The notes beneath the pieces were generated by a model. It was not told the origin of the DNA and searched no databases. It saw nothing but the letters and a program-made list of their open reading frames with translations. A stretch of 41,324 nucleotides of DNA from Clostridia bacterium (GTDB lineage Bacteria; Bacillota; Clostridia; Christensenellales; Aristaeellaceae): contig JAFSGG010000097.1 of assembly GCA_017434775.1 (NCBI GenBank), positions 1-41,324 of the forward strand, written 5' to 3'. Below, in pieces: positions 23,326-31,381 of the stretch (its first letter is position 1; each line of letters begins with the position of its first letter). The position numbers and the translations under genes were made by a program.

Positions 23326-23647
23326 TGGAATCTCCTTTCAAAATATCACAAAAAAACATAAACACTCGATCGTATTGACTTTATCATTTCATTTCAGGGG
23401 AGAAACATACTGCCTGAAAAAAATATTCAACCAATCTTAACTTATTATAGCACATTTTTCCGGAAAATACTACCCCTCCTCCCAAAAGAAAATACAAAAT
23501 ATTTTGATCTTTTGAGACAAAAACATCATTTTTCAAAGGATAATTTTCAAATCCATGGGTGAATTGTAAATTCTTGGCGCAATGGCAGGAAAGAGAAAGA
23601 AAAGATAGAATAATAGGTAATATCCCCAATGGAAAGGACGATGAAGT
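23326..23647. other. A+T-rich divergent intergenic region
   Basis: A 322-bp gap between divergent rnj and the exported-protein gene. It holds the rnj promoter and leader and a perfect 12-bp palindrome, CAAAATATTTTG (23495-23506), nested inside a wider CAAAAGA / TCTTTTG inverted repeat (about 23483-23514). No protein gene is seen. The palindrome could be an operator or an AT-rich upstream element. Confidence 0.5.
23444..23452 (-). promoter_or_regulatory. Extended -10 promoter of rnj
   Basis: Minus strand TGCTATAAT: a perfect TATAAT (23444-23449) with TGn in front. The -35 region is poor (AGTATT), as is common for extended -10 promoters. Confidence 0.65.
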
Positions 23648-24703
23648 GTGAAAAAGTGTATTTCTCTTTTATTGGCAGCCATTTTCTGCATCATGGCATG
23701 CACTGCCTTTGCTCAGACGGAAGTGGACGAATTTTTCCGCTGCCGGGTGGGGAACATCCGCTTTGCCTTGCCTGGATTTCCCCAAGTGTTCCGGGAACCG
23801 GATTTGCCGGCCAGAGAGCTGGAGGGCAGCTACCTGGCCTGGAACGATAAATATCAGCTGACGGGCTTTGGCCCGGCAGATGGGGAATTCCAGATGCACA
23901 TTGCGGATATGACCCCAGCCATCCAGTGGATGCAGGAAGAACGGCCCGGGGAAGAAATGTTCCAGTATCAGGCCAATGCGGTGATGAACCTGGTGAAATT
24001 GTATCTGGACATGCATGATGGTACGCTGGTGGGCGAGCCGGATTTTCTGGCGATTCAGATCAAGGATGAAACCATCCTGCAGATCTCCTTTGATTTTTCT
24101 TACCCGGATGCACCGGGGGTGCCCTACCGGGGCAAGGCATACATGGACGGCAATCAGGCCGTGGTGATGATGGTGCTGGCAGATGAGGAAAACCTGGTGT
24201 ATCTGAATGATATGCAGCCCATCAGCAATGAGGAAATAGCGGCGCTGCCGGCTGCCGTGCCGGAAGTGGTGACGGTGGGGCGGGTGCAGCTGACGTTCCC
24301 GGAAGCGCCCCTGAAGGACGAAGGAAATGGATACTGGCTGTATCAGGCGTTTACGGATGATTATGGCTATATCAGCGTGGAACACATGGAATCCGATTTT
24401 TCCTTCATGCTGGAGGAAGGCATGACCATGGAAGAGCTTTTGCCCACGCTGGCGGAAGTGGCGGCACAAGGATATCGGGCGGAAGGATTGATCGGCGAAT
24501 ACGAAATCAAGCGGCTGGGCCAAGAAATGTATGCTTTTGAAGCTTTTACCGAGGATGCCCATTTTCCGCAGGGTCATGGTCCCAAGGGAAGCTATTCGCT
24601 GGGTATTTTCAGTTCGGAAGGGGTATACGTGATCGAAGCAACGGATACGGAAATGGGCAAGGCTGCCTATGATTCCCTGGTCATTGTGGACAAGGAAAAA
24701 TAA
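23648..24703 (+). CDS. Exported protein of unknown function
   Basis: Secreted protein of 351 residues; family not recognised. A signal peptide (KKCISLLLAAIFCIMACTAFA) is followed by what look like two repeats of an alpha/beta domain: both begin with a strand of the type VGNIRFALPGFPQ / VGRVQLTFPEAPL (about residues 33 and 215) and continue with an aromatic-rich sheet. This is reminiscent of PsbP/DUF1795-like folds, which is a guess. The start codon is GTG at 23648, with AAAGGAC 10 bp upstream. Single gene on the plus strand, followed by a hairpin and the promoter of the next operon. Confidence 0.65.
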   Translation: MKKCISLLLAAIFCIMACTAFAQTEVDEFFRCRVGNIRFALPGFPQVFREPDLPARELEGSYLAWNDKYQLTGFGPADGEFQMHIADMTPAIQWMQEERPGEEMFQYQANAVMNLVKLYLDMHDGTLVGEPDFLAIQIKDETILQISFDFSYPDAPGVPYRGKAYMDGNQAVVMMVLADEENLVYLNDMQPISNEEIAALPAAVPEVVTVGRVQLTFPEAPLKDEGNGYWLYQAFTDDYGYISVEHMESDFSFMLEEGMTMEELLPTLAEVAAQGYRAEGLIGEYEIKRLGQEMYAFEAFTEDAHFPQGHGPKGSYSLGIFSSEGVYVIEATDTEMGKAAYDSLVIVDKEK

Positions 24704-24723
24704 TATATTTCAAACGGATGTAC

Positions 24724-24754
24724 TTCCCCTGTCTGCGCATTGTGGGCAGGGGAA
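24724..24754. repeat. Hairpin upstream of the dipeptidase operon
   Basis: TTCCCCTG (24724-24731) pairs with CAGGGGAA (24747-24754). On the plus strand it is followed by A rather than T residues, so it is not a normal terminator for the preceding gene. It overlaps the -35 region of the next promoter. Confidence 0.4.
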
Positions 24755-24768
24755 AAATATGTTATAAT
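24740..24768 (+). promoter_or_regulatory. Promoter of the dipeptidase-rlmH operon
   Basis: TTGTGG (24740-24745), 17-bp spacer, TATAAT (24763-24768). The leader to ATG 24797 is only about 20 nt and contains AAAGGAGGGGG. Confidence 0.6.
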
Positions 24769-24796
24769 GCTTCTGTTATAAAAGGAGGGGGAAACC

Positions 24797-25690
24797 ATGC
24801 TGCTGTTTGATACCCACGCGGATACCCTGTACGGCTTGTGTTTCCGGGCCGATAAGGAACGGGATGTGACCATGGAAAAGCTTATGCAGGGCGGCGTGAA
24901 TGTGCAGACGCTGGCTATGTTTGTGGGCGGTAAGGGTGATCTTCCTTCCATTCGCCGGGCATTTTCCCTGATGCAGCAAAAGAAGGACGAACTGAAGGCG
25001 GCCGGATGGCGGCAGGTGGATGACCTGACCGAAGCCAAGGAAGGGGAAACAGCCTTCATGCTCTCCGTGGAAGGCTGCGATCTGCTGGACGGCCATGGGG
25101 AAATGATTGCAGACTGGCGGAAAATGGGCGTTCGCATGGCGGCGCTTACCTGGAATTACGATAACTGCGTGGCCACGCCTGCCTGTAAGGATGCCACCAC
25201 CGGCCTCAAACCCTTTGGCCGGGAAGCTGTGCGGGAAATGCAGAAAATGAAAATGGCGGTGGACGTATCCCACCTGAACGAAAAGGGCTTTTATGAATTG
25301 CTGGAAATGGGGGTTGTGCCTCTGGCCAGCCATTCCTGCTGCCGGGCTTTGTGCAGCCATGTGCGGAACCTGACGGACGATCAGCTCAAAGCCCTGTTTG
25401 CTGCCGGCGGCTATGTGGGTGTGAATTTTTATCCCGCATTCCTGCGTAATGAAGGAAAAGCCAGCCTGTCCGATGTGTGCGATCATGTGATCCACATGCT
25501 GGAGATGGGCGGCGAAGGGAAAATTGGTTTCGGCAGCGATTTTGACGGCATTGAAACAAAGCCTGCAGGCCTTTGCGGTCCTCAGGATTTTCCGGCCCTC
25601 ATGGATGCGCTTCGCAAAAGGGGATTGGACGAAAAACTGATCCGGGGCATCGCCGGGGAAAATCTTTTGCAGTATTACAACAGAATCTGA
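24797..25690 (+). CDS. Membrane dipeptidase-like M19 metallopeptidase
   Basis: Renal-dipeptidase (M19) family zinc enzyme of 297 residues, expected to hydrolyse dipeptides, possibly with D-residues. Metal-site motifs are all present: DTHADT (H7, D9), LSVEGCD (E92), VDVSHLNEKGF (H159), ASHS (H179) and the catalytic aspartate in GSDFDG (D248). There is no signal peptide, so it is cytoplasmic, as in many bacteria. First gene of an operon with very short gaps (12 bp to mtnN). Confidence 0.92.
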   Translation: MLLFDTHADTLYGLCFRADKERDVTMEKLMQGGVNVQTLAMFVGGKGDLPSIRRAFSLMQQKKDELKAAGWRQVDDLTEAKEGETAFMLSVEGCDLLDGHGEMIADWRKMGVRMAALTWNYDNCVATPACKDATTGLKPFGREAVREMQKMKMAVDVSHLNEKGFYELLEMGVVPLASHSCCRALCSHVRNLTDDQLKALFAAGGYVGVNFYPAFLRNEGKASLSDVCDHVIHMLEMGGEGKIGFGSDFDGIETKPAGLCGPQDFPALMDALRKRGLDEKLIRGIAGENLLQYYNRI

Positions 25691-25702
25691 GGAGAGAGAG
25701 AC

Positions 25703-26392
25703 ATGATCGGTATTATCGGCGCCATGGATGCAGAAGTGAAGCTTTTGACGGAGCAGATGGAATCCATCCGGGAAGAAACGGTGGGGTTTGCCCGTTTTTA
25801 TGTGGGAAAGTTGTTTGATAAGGATTGCGTGGTGGGGCGCTGCGGTGTGGGCAAGGTGCATGCCGCTATGTGTGCCCAGAGCATGATCCTTCACTATGCG
25901 CCGGAAGTGATTGTGAACATCGGTGTGGCCGGGGCTTTGGTGGATTCTCTGAAAATAGGAGATATTGTGGTGGCAAAGGCTGCCGTGCAGCATGATATGG
26001 ATACCACGCCGGTAGGGGACCCCATGGGCCTCATTTCCGGCATCAATATTGTTTATATTCCTACGGATGATGCCGTTACGGAACGGCTGATGAGCGCCGC
26101 TCAGAAGCTGGGCTATCAGCCTCTGCAGGCCAATGCCGCCACCGGGGATCAGTTTGTGGCATCTTTGGAAAAGAAATATCAGCTGGCGGAAATGTTCGGT
26201 GCTGCCTGCTGCGATATGGAAGGGGGCGCCATTGCCCAGGTGTGCTATGAAATGCAGGTGCCCTTTGGGGAATACCGGGGTATTTCCGATGAAACCCATG
26301 ATACCGGACGGGAATACCTTCTGAACATGCAGGATGCAGCCCAGGCTTCTGCCCGGCTGATTTGCGAATTTGTGAAAGACTGGGAGATGTGA
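25703..26392 (+). CDS. mtnN: 5'-methylthioadenosine/S-adenosylhomocysteine nucleosidase
   Basis: Cleaves adenine from MTA and SAH, feeding methionine salvage and relieving inhibition of methyltransferases. 229 residues, normal length. Family motifs: IIGAMDAEV (E11), VNIGVAGAL, ATGDQFV, CDMEGGAIAQVCY (E173) and ISDETHD (D196, the catalytic acid). GAGGAGAGAG lies before ATG 25703. Second gene of the operon; 5 bp separate it from the deaminase gene. The lack of luxS or mtaB/D neighbours says nothing about autoinducer-2. Confidence 0.95.
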   Translation: MIGIIGAMDAEVKLLTEQMESIREETVGFARFYVGKLFDKDCVVGRCGVGKVHAAMCAQSMILHYAPEVIVNIGVAGALVDSLKIGDIVVAKAAVQHDMDTTPVGDPMGLISGINIVYIPTDDAVTERLMSAAQKLGYQPLQANAATGDQFVASLEKKYQLAEMFGAACCDMEGGAIAQVCYEMQVPFGEYRGISDETHDTGREYLLNMQDAAQASARLICEFVKDWEM

Positions 26393-26397
26393 GAAAA

Positions 26398-26859
26398 ATG
26401 AACAAATGGGATAAGCGTTTTATGGAAATGGCCCGGCTGATCGCTACCTGGACCAGCTGCTATGCACCCGGCCGCGCCATCGGCGCCGTGATTGTGAAGG
26501 ATAAGCGCATCATGACCACCGGCTATAACGGCGCGCCTGCCGGCATGAAAACCTGCCGGGAAAAGGGCGAATGCCTGCGCCGCAAGCTGGGCATTGAAAG
26601 CGGCACCCGGCATGAAGTGTGCTATGCTGCCCATGCGGAGGAAAATGCCATCCTGCAGGCGGCCAAGCTGGGCATCAGCATTGACGGCGCCACCCTTTAC
26701 TGCACCCATCAGCCCTGCTCCATCTGCGCCAAGATGATTGTCAACGCCGGTATCCGGCGGGTGGTGTATGAGCAGGGGTATCCCGATGCATTCTCTCTGG
26801 AAATCTTCGGGGAAACCGGCGTGGAACTGGAAAAATACGTGGAGGAAACGGAAGAATGA
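26398..26859 (+). CDS. comEB: Deoxycytidylate (dCMP) deaminase family protein
   Basis: Zinc deaminase of 153 residues, likely converting dCMP to dUMP for thymidylate synthesis. Zinc and catalytic residues are in HAEENAILQAA (H79, E81) and CTHQPCSICAKMI (C107, C110). An upstream Cys in the GKxTCREKGECLRR region fits the ComEB/DCTD subgroup, which has an extra metal site. The start at 26398 is preferred (GGGAG nearby in mtnN); the frame is open upstream inside mtnN. The stop overlaps the LCP gene start by 4 bp (ATGA). The symbol is by homology; no link to competence is implied. Confidence 0.9.
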   Translation: MNKWDKRFMEMARLIATWTSCYAPGRAIGAVIVKDKRIMTTGYNGAPAGMKTCREKGECLRRKLGIESGTRHEVCYAAHAEENAILQAAKLGISIDGATLYCTHQPCSICAKMIVNAGIRRVVYEQGYPDAFSLEIFGETGVELEKYVEETEE

Positions 26860-27809
26860 AGCGTTTGATTGCTGTGATGATGGTCTGCATCTGCCTGTTT
26901 GCTGCGCTGCCTGCGGCGCTGGCGGCGGATCAACCCAATCCCATTCCGGTTTTGAAGCCGGAGGAAATTTATAAAACCCCGGAAGGCATTCATCATTACA
27001 TGCTCATCTGCATCGATTCCTGGGATGCAGATTTGAGGAAATCCGGCAACCATACCGACGGCATGATCCTGGTGACGGTGGATGAATATGCCGGCCGCGT
27101 GATGCTTACCAGCTTCATCCGGGATATGCTTATTCAGCGTCCGGACGGTGAATTCGGCCGGCTGAACAATGTGATGGATTTCTTTGGCCGGGGTGAAAAG
27201 GGGATTCAGGCCTTGATTGATACCCTGAACACCCATTTCAATCTGCAGATTGAAAAGTATATCGTGGTGGATTTCCAGCAGGTGGAAAACATCATCGATG
27301 CCGTTGGCGGGGTGGATATTGAAATTACTGCCCGGGAAGCCAATTACCTGCGCAATTATCCCTTGTCTGCCTCGGCTACTACCCCGGCGCTGTCCGGCGG
27401 CGGCACTTATCATTTTACCGGCCATGCGGCGGTGATCTATATGCGCATGCGCAAGGTGGCCAATATCGAAGGGGAAACCCAGGACGTGGGCCGCACTCGC
27501 CGGGCGCGCATTGTGCTGACCATGATTGCCGATCAGCTGAAGGATATCAGCTATGACGAAGCCATGGCGCTGTTGGACGTGGTGCTGGAAAACACGGTGC
27601 TCACCAATATGACCACGGCGGAAGTGATGGAAGCGCTGACGCTGGCCATGAAAATGAAGGGAACCGAGGTGGAATCCATCCGCATGCCCATCGACGGCAC
27701 CTATGAATTGGTGCCCGTTTCCAGCATGGCCACCCAGCAGATTGACTTTATTGCCAACCGGGAAGCCCTGTGGGACTTCCTGGAAGCGCCCTTTGTGGTG
27801 GTGGAATGA
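26856..27809 (+). CDS. LytR-CpsA-Psr (LCP) family protein
   Basis: LCP enzymes transfer polyprenyl-linked glycopolymers (teichoic acids, capsule) to peptidoglycan outside the cell. This 317-residue protein has the LCP core: HTDGMILVTVD, LTSFIRDMLI, GVDIEI and VGRTRRARIVL with the phosphate-binding arginines. It starts with a cleavable-looking signal peptide (KRLIAVMMVCICLFAALPAALA) rather than the usual retained transmembrane helix, so it may be released. It overlaps both neighbours by 4 bp, so translation is coupled to a nucleotide deaminase and a HAD phosphatase, an unusual pairing. Confidence 0.9.
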   Translation: MKRLIAVMMVCICLFAALPAALAADQPNPIPVLKPEEIYKTPEGIHHYMLICIDSWDADLRKSGNHTDGMILVTVDEYAGRVMLTSFIRDMLIQRPDGEFGRLNNVMDFFGRGEKGIQALIDTLNTHFNLQIEKYIVVDFQQVENIIDAVGGVDIEITAREANYLRNYPLSASATTPALSGGGTYHFTGHAAVIYMRMRKVANIEGETQDVGRTRRARIVLTMIADQLKDISYDEAMALLDVVLENTVLTNMTTAEVMEALTLAMKMKGTEVESIRMPIDGTYELVPVSSMATQQIDFIANREALWDFLEAPFVVVE

Positions 27810-28450
27810 TGATTCAGGCCGTTATTTTTGATATGGATGGGCTGCTGATGGACAGCGAAAACCTGGGGCTTACCGCCATCCATGATTGCGCTTTGCGCCA
27901 GGGTGTGGATGTGCCGGTGGAAATCAGCAAGCAGTGCATCGGGATCACCACGGCGGCAAGCAGTGCGCTTTTGAACAGCCATTTTCCCACACTGGATACG
28001 GCCCGGCTTTTTCGGGATTTTGCTCAGTATATGCACGAAAAGGCCCTGGCCGGGCAGGTGCCGCTGAAAAAAGGAGCCATTATACTGCTGGAATACCTGC
28101 AAAAGAAAGGAATTCCGGCAGCAGTGGCATCTTCCAGCGGGATGCAGACCATTCAGCTGTATCTGGACAAGGCCGGTATTGCGCAGTATTTTCAGTTGCT
28201 GCTTTCTGCCAATGGCATGCCTTCCAAGCCGGCTCCGGACGTATTCCTGAAGGCAGCGGCGCAGCTGGGGGTACAGCCTGAATACTGCCTGGTGCTGGAA
28301 GACAGCTACAACGGCGTAAAAGCCGGCCGGGCTGCCAATATGCAGGTCTGCATGGTGCCGGATGTGCTGCCTTATGTGGAAGCGCTGGCACCCTTTGTGG
28401 ATCATGTATTGCCGGATTTGGAAAAGGTGATGGAGCTGATGGAAGCATGA
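27806..28450 (+). CDS. HAD-superfamily phosphatase/phosphomutase (beta-PGM-like)
   Basis: A 214-residue HAD subclass IA hydrolase. Motif I is intact (VIFDMDGLLMDS, D9 and D11), motif II AVASSS, motif III with K in SKPAPDVF, motif IV LVLEDSYNGVKAG. It could be a sugar-phosphate phosphatase or phosphoglucomutase; the substrate cannot be read. ATG 27806 overlaps the LCP stop (ATGA); the next ATG at 27809 is equally possible. The 3' end overlaps rlmH by 4 bp. It contrasts with the other HAD protein in this window (7378-8055), which lacks both motif-I aspartates. Confidence 0.88.
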   Translation: MMIQAVIFDMDGLLMDSENLGLTAIHDCALRQGVDVPVEISKQCIGITTAASSALLNSHFPTLDTARLFRDFAQYMHEKALAGQVPLKKGAIILLEYLQKKGIPAAVASSSGMQTIQLYLDKAGIAQYFQLLLSANGMPSKPAPDVFLKAAAQLGVQPEYCLVLEDSYNGVKAGRAANMQVCMVPDVLPYVEALAPFVDHVLPDLEKVMELMEA

Positions 28451-28923
28451 ATGCAGCCATTGTGTGCGTGGGTAAACTGCGGGAAAAATACTATGCCGGT
28501 GCAGCAGAAGAATACATAAAACGGCTCAGCCGGTTTGGAAAAATGGAGATTGTGGAGCTGCCGGATTTGCCGGAGCCGCAGAACGCTTCCGATGCGGACC
28601 GGCAGAAGATTATGGACCGGGAGGGGGAAAGCATATTGCGGGCTCTCAAGCCCGGCGATCATGTGACCGCCATGTGCATCAATGCGCCCCAGTTTACCAG
28701 CGAACAGTTTGCCCAAAAACTGCGGCAGGGGGATATGCGGGGTGGCCGGCAGGTGTTTGTGATCGGCGGTTCTCTGGGGCTGTCCAAAGCAGTGCTCCAG
28801 CGGGCAGATGATACCCTGTCTCTTTCTAAGATGACCTTTCCCCATCAATTGGCCCGGGTGCTTTTGCTGGAGCAATTGTACCGCGGCTGCAAGATCAACG
28901 CCGGGGAAAAATATCACAAATAA
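28447..28923 (+). CDS. rlmH: 23S rRNA (pseudouridine1915-N3)-methyltransferase RlmH
   Basis: SPOUT-class methyltransferase of 158 residues that methylates pseudouridine 1915 in helix 69 of 23S rRNA. Recognisable blocks: VGKLREKYY, DREGESIL, FVIGGSLGLS (SAM knot), LSLSKMTFPHQLARVLLLEQLYRGCKI and the terminal YHK. Length and C terminus match the family exactly. Last gene of the operon, overlapping the HAD gene by 4 bp, and followed by a terminator. Confidence 0.96.
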   Translation: MNAAIVCVGKLREKYYAGAAEEYIKRLSRFGKMEIVELPDLPEPQNASDADRQKIMDREGESILRALKPGDHVTAMCINAPQFTSEQFAQKLRQGDMRGGRQVFVIGGSLGLSKAVLQRADDTLSLSKMTFPHQLARVLLLEQLYRGCKINAGEKYHK

Positions 28924-28958
28924 AAAAGCCGCTTCTGTTAAATCAGAAGCGGTTTTTG
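28923..28958. terminator. Bidirectional terminator after rlmH
   Basis: CCGCTTCTG (28929-28937) / CAGAAGCGG (28944-28952) with A and T runs on either side. It serves rlmH and the convergent SH3/PepSY gene. Confidence 0.85.
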
Positions 28959-28963
28959 TGTTT

Positions 28964-31078
28964 TTAGCCGTTGCCTTCGCCGGGCAGCATGCCGAAGGTT
29001 TCCAGGATCTTTTCCGTATAGGCATGCACGCCGCAGCTGTAAAACTCCGAATCGCTGACGAAGAATGTGATGTAATAGTAGGGCAGTTCAAGATGGCCAT
29101 GTTCCGTGTGCAGGGTGCACTGGGTACGGGTAATGGCTGAAGCATCGAAATCCGGATATTTTCCGGCCAGCGCGCTTTTCGCAAGGCTGATGGCGCGGTC
29201 TTTGCCGATATCCTGGGTGCTTTCATAGCTGGGCTTGGGGGTGGGTGTGGAATAATCAATTTCCGTATTGGCGCTGTCCCAGATATCGGTATGATAGAGA
29301 ATGGTGCCGTTTTTTGCGCTTACAACGCATGTGTAGGCAAATTGCTCGTCGGCGTAGTAATTAAGGCGGAATACAGGTTCGTCATACCCCTTCATTTTTT
29401 CAAAACGTTCATTGACCACTTTGTAGCTGTGGTCATCAAAGCCGCCGTAAGTGCTGCGCAGCTTCTGATCGGCCAGAGAGCGGGCCTTGCTGGCTGAAAT
29501 TTCACCGGCAATGACCGTGGGCTTTTTGGGCTTTTCGGTAGCGAAAGAAGCCGTCTGGCCGAAATTGGTGTAATTGGCGGTGTAGACCGTGCTGCCGGTG
29601 ATGGCATCGATGAGCACATTGTACATGTATTTGCCATCCTGGAAATAGGCCAGTTCATAGACCGGGTTGGTGCTGCCGCGTTTGGAAGAAGAGCGATCAA
29701 TGTTGACCTGCATCTTATTCAGGTTCCGGGCGTTGTAGGCGTTTTCCAGTGCCTGATCGGCTAGGCTGCGGGCCTTGGAGGACGTAATGAAGTCCTCTTC
29801 CTTTTCCGGGGGAGGCGGTGTGGGGGAGGGCGCCGGATCGTCCAGATGTTCGGCAAAATGCCAGCCGTCTTCCGGATCCTGATACTGGGCCAGGCCGCAG
29901 ATGACGTCACTGTAAAATACGTAGCCCATCTGGCCTTTGTAAGTGACGACGATGCATCTGTCCCGCAGGCTGCCTTCCATTTCGGTGCCGGCCGGGATGG
30001 TGGCCAGCACTTTGGACAGGCGGCTGCCAGCGGCATACATCTTGGCCCCGCCGGAACCGGCATACACCGTGGCGCCGGTAAAATGATCAATGGGTTTGGT
30101 GTAATACATGGTTCCGGTTTCTTTGCTGACGGAAATGGAAGAAGTGGGTGTCCAGTATACTCTGCCCTTCCAGATGACCTGTGCCCAGGATTGTCCATGG
30201 CTCTGGTAGGCTTTTTGCACCACCGGCAGTTTTTCGCCTTCGGGGATAACAAGGGTTTCGCGCAGATTTCCTTCCAGATCTCCTGTGGGTTCCACATAGG
30301 TGGGCAGGGAGCCGGAGGGCACGGTGCACAGGTAATAGGTGGCGTGATAGGAAATCAGGGGATTATCCGGCTCTTTCAGGCTGTCGCCGGTAATTTGGAG
30401 GGTGTCTGCCGGCACGAAACCGATATAAATACCGTCCACTTCCACTTTGCACCAGGAGCCTTCGGTGTACAGTACCTTTACTTCGGTGCCCTTTGGCATG
30501 GTGACAAGCTTTTCGGAGGACTTGCTGGGGTGCTCATAGATTGCTTGCTTACTGCCGGAAATGCCGGTCACATCATAGTAATTAGTGGATTCCTGGGGTT
30601 CGGTATACTGGTCATCAATGCGCTCGGTGCGGATATAGCCGGTAATTTCCTTGCCGTCCTGATCGGTGCAGGATACCTGTGTCCAGTCGTTTTCCACTTT
30701 CAGGATGGTCAGGGGCTGCTTGATGGAAAGGACAGCGAGAATCGAACCACTATCCGAAGCTGTTTTGCGCACATATACGGCGCCATTGCTATCGGGATAC
30801 AGTTCCTTCCCCTCAGCGGTCTTGGTCAGGTTCAAAAAACGGGTCTGCACATAGCCGGTGACCCCTTTATAGGTGATCTGGCTCCAGGTATCATCCGTTT
30901 GCCCCAGATAGGTAACGGTGGCATGATTGGGAATCTGTTCCAGTGGAGCGGATTTTGTGCTGGGCTTTGCACGCATATTCAGCCATCCGCCCGGGGTTTG
31001 CACTTTGGCATGCTCTGCCAGGGCAGCAGCCGAAAACAGAAGAAGGAACGATAAAAATAAGCAGATCATCCGTTTCAT
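28964..31078 (-). CDS. Large exported SH3-repeat and PepSY-repeat protein
   Basis: Secreted protein of 704 residues. A signal peptide (KRMICLFLSFLLLFSAAALA) is followed by several SH3b-like domains (about 25-85, 95-155, 165-230 and 320-390; for example GGWLNMRAKPSTKS and YVRKTASDSGS), a Pro-rich linker (DDPAPSPTPPPPEKEE, about 410-425), then three PepSY-like repeats, each starting with a similar helix: SSKARSLADQALEN, SASKARSLADQKLRS and GKDRAISLAKSALAG. SH3b domains usually bind peptidoglycan; PepSY domains often inhibit or regulate peptidases. The combination suggests an envelope regulator (inference). GGGAGGG lies before ATG 31078; consensus-like promoter upstream. Confidence 0.82.
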   Translation of the reverse strand: MKRMICLFLSFLLLFSAAALAEHAKVQTPGGWLNMRAKPSTKSAPLEQIPNHATVTYLGQTDDTWSQITYKGVTGYVQTRFLNLTKTAEGKELYPDSNGAVYVRKTASDSGSILAVLSIKQPLTILKVENDWTQVSCTDQDGKEITGYIRTERIDDQYTEPQESTNYYDVTGISGSKQAIYEHPSKSSEKLVTMPKGTEVKVLYTEGSWCKVEVDGIYIGFVPADTLQITGDSLKEPDNPLISYHATYYLCTVPSGSLPTYVEPTGDLEGNLRETLVIPEGEKLPVVQKAYQSHGQSWAQVIWKGRVYWTPTSSISVSKETGTMYYTKPIDHFTGATVYAGSGGAKMYAAGSRLSKVLATIPAGTEMEGSLRDRCIVVTYKGQMGYVFYSDVICGLAQYQDPEDGWHFAEHLDDPAPSPTPPPPEKEEDFITSSKARSLADQALENAYNARNLNKMQVNIDRSSSKRGSTNPVYELAYFQDGKYMYNVLIDAITGSTVYTANYTNFGQTASFATEKPKKPTVIAGEISASKARSLADQKLRSTYGGFDDHSYKVVNERFEKMKGYDEPVFRLNYYADEQFAYTCVVSAKNGTILYHTDIWDSANTEIDYSTPTPKPSYESTQDIGKDRAISLAKSALAGKYPDFDASAITRTQCTLHTEHGHLELPYYYITFFVSDSEFYSCGVHAYTEKILETFGMLPGEGNG

Positions 31079-31361
31079 GGCGACCCTCCCGATACAATAA
31101 ATTCTTTGTCTTTATTATATTACAAAAGTGTTACTATATCAAGAATATAACTTGTTTACAAAAGTAAATCTTTGCATGGCCTGTGTGGGGTTTCCAGCCG
31201 GAAATCCTTTTTTGCTTGCCATATCAATGGGCTTTTCATACCAGGCTGGCAGTGACTTATGTCATATAAAGCGCAAATACCAGAAAGTACTGAAGACTAA
31301 TGAGGGGAATAACCATAATACATGTTACGTGGACATTCTGTGAAATTTTTGTCCCCTGCAG
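31079..31361. other. Intergenic region between the SH3/PepSY gene and the integrase
   Basis: About 300 bp without a gene. It holds the minus-strand promoter at 31114-31142 and, on the plus strand, a weak stem GGTTTCC / GGAAATCC followed by six T (31189-31213). Beyond that it is A+T-rich sequence leading up to the repeat at the integrase 3' end. Confidence 0.4.
31114..31142 (-). promoter_or_regulatory. Promoter of the SH3/PepSY gene
   Basis: Minus strand: TTGATA (31137-31142), 17-bp spacer, TATAAT (31114-31119), 35 bp before the ATG. Confidence 0.8.
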
Positions 31362-31380
31362 ATTTCCCATATGTTTTCCC
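31362..31380. repeat. 19-bp repeat at the integrase 3' end (possible att or arm site)
   Basis: ATTTCCCATATGTTTTCCC ends one base before the stop codon of the integrase gene. It matches 17 of 19 positions of the sequence at 32774-32792, and similarity extends a few bases further (ATTAC versus TTAC). Confidence 0.65.
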
Positions 31381-31381
31381 A

